The notes beneath the pieces were generated by a model that saw only the letters and a program-made list of their open reading frames with translations, had not been told where the DNA came from and did no database searches. Positions 5,941-6,113 of a DNA stretch of 6,113 nt are shown here, in pieces. Each line of letters opens with the position of its first letter. The stretch's first letter is position 1. The stretch spans positions 1 through 6,113 of the forward strand of contig DAOUPF010000091.1 of NCBI GenBank assembly GCA_030626265.1. Direction: 5' to 3'. A program made the translations under genes and the position numbers. This DNA is from Sulfurovum sp. Its GTDB lineage: Bacteria; Campylobacterota; Campylobacteria; Campylobacterales; Sulfurovaceae.

Positions 5941-6113
5941 CTATTTAACTCCTTCTTCATCTAGTCCTCTATAAGCATCACAGCCTAATGTACTCCCATA
6001 ATTACAAGCTTTAAGATATAGCTCTTTTGCTTTGACTTTATCTTGGATTACCCCTTTGCCATACTCATATATGAGAGCTAAGTGAAGGCATCCTGGTGAG
6101 CCTCCACCATCAC
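5941..6113 (-). CDS. Cysteine-rich Sel1-repeat protein (C-terminal fragment, runs off right edge)
   Basis: Only the last 56 codons are in the window, read on the minus strand and ending with TAG at 5943-5941. The fragment contains one clear Sel1-like repeat: GCLHLALIYEYGKGVIQD, then KVKAKELYLKACNYGS, TLGC and a short tail ending DEEGVK. The pattern LxLxYExGKGVxQDxxKAxxLYxKAC followed by GC eight residues later is the disulfide-linked repeat of the Helicobacter cysteine-rich protein (Hcp) group, which is exported to the periplasm or outside. Family members act in protein-protein contacts, and some Hcp proteins bind penicillin-like compounds. Neither property can be judged from this fragment. 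The N-terminus, any signal peptide and the other repeats lie outside. It converges on the aldo/keto reductase with a 13-bp gap. Confidence 0.82.
   Translation of the reverse strand, partial: DGGGSPGCLHLALIYEYGKGVIQDKVKAKELYLKACNYGSTLGCDAYRGLDEEGVK

Noticed and set aside
1..6113. CRISPR array, insertion sequence, tRNA, rRNA or prophage element
   Set aside because: No regularly spaced repeats, transposase motifs, terminal inverted repeats or tRNA-like cloverleaf were seen on either strand.

Overview
The window most likely comes from the chromosome of a Campylobacterota (Epsilonproteobacteria) member. By eye, the L4, L2 and S10 proteins look closest to Campylobacter/Sulfurovum/Sulfurimonas-type sequences. 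Codon use is AT-rich with many ATA, CTA and AGA codons. Several promoters show the extended -10 pattern with an upstream TTTGN or TTGC element and no clear -35 box. The genus cannot be fixed from the sequence alone.

Layout. Positions 1-2124, minus strand, hold the start of the S10 ribosomal protein operon in the order rpsJ-rplC-rplD-rplW-rplB. Spacers are 9, -4, 1 and 10 bp, and rplB runs off the left edge. A 146-bp divergent spacer (2125-2270) carries a promoter for each direction, and a short operon leader with a small hairpin. On the plus strand, 2271-3359 encodes a P-loop ATPase of unknown role. It converges, with a 2-bp gap, on a small two-helix membrane protein with a GTG start (minus, 3362-3604). 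A second divergent spacer (3605-3727) has two good promoters. The plus-strand gene leaving it is an AEC-family (auxin efflux carrier type) permease (3728-4678). A non-coding spacer of about 220 bp with its own promoter precedes a Tas-like aldo/keto reductase (4902-5927). That gene converges on the C-terminal end of a cysteine-rich Sel1-repeat protein (minus, 5941 to the right edge). A perfect 10-bp inverted repeat lies over the junction.

The ribosomal genes form one co-transcribed unit that makes 30S and 50S assembly proteins. The genes to the right appear to be separately transcribed accessory or metabolic genes and show no obvious shared pathway. I see no mobile element, CRISPR array, tRNA or rRNA. 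I also do not see a convincing new multi-gene system. The most open item is the ATPase divergent from rpsJ, which has an atypical Walker B motif and a C-terminal half I cannot assign.
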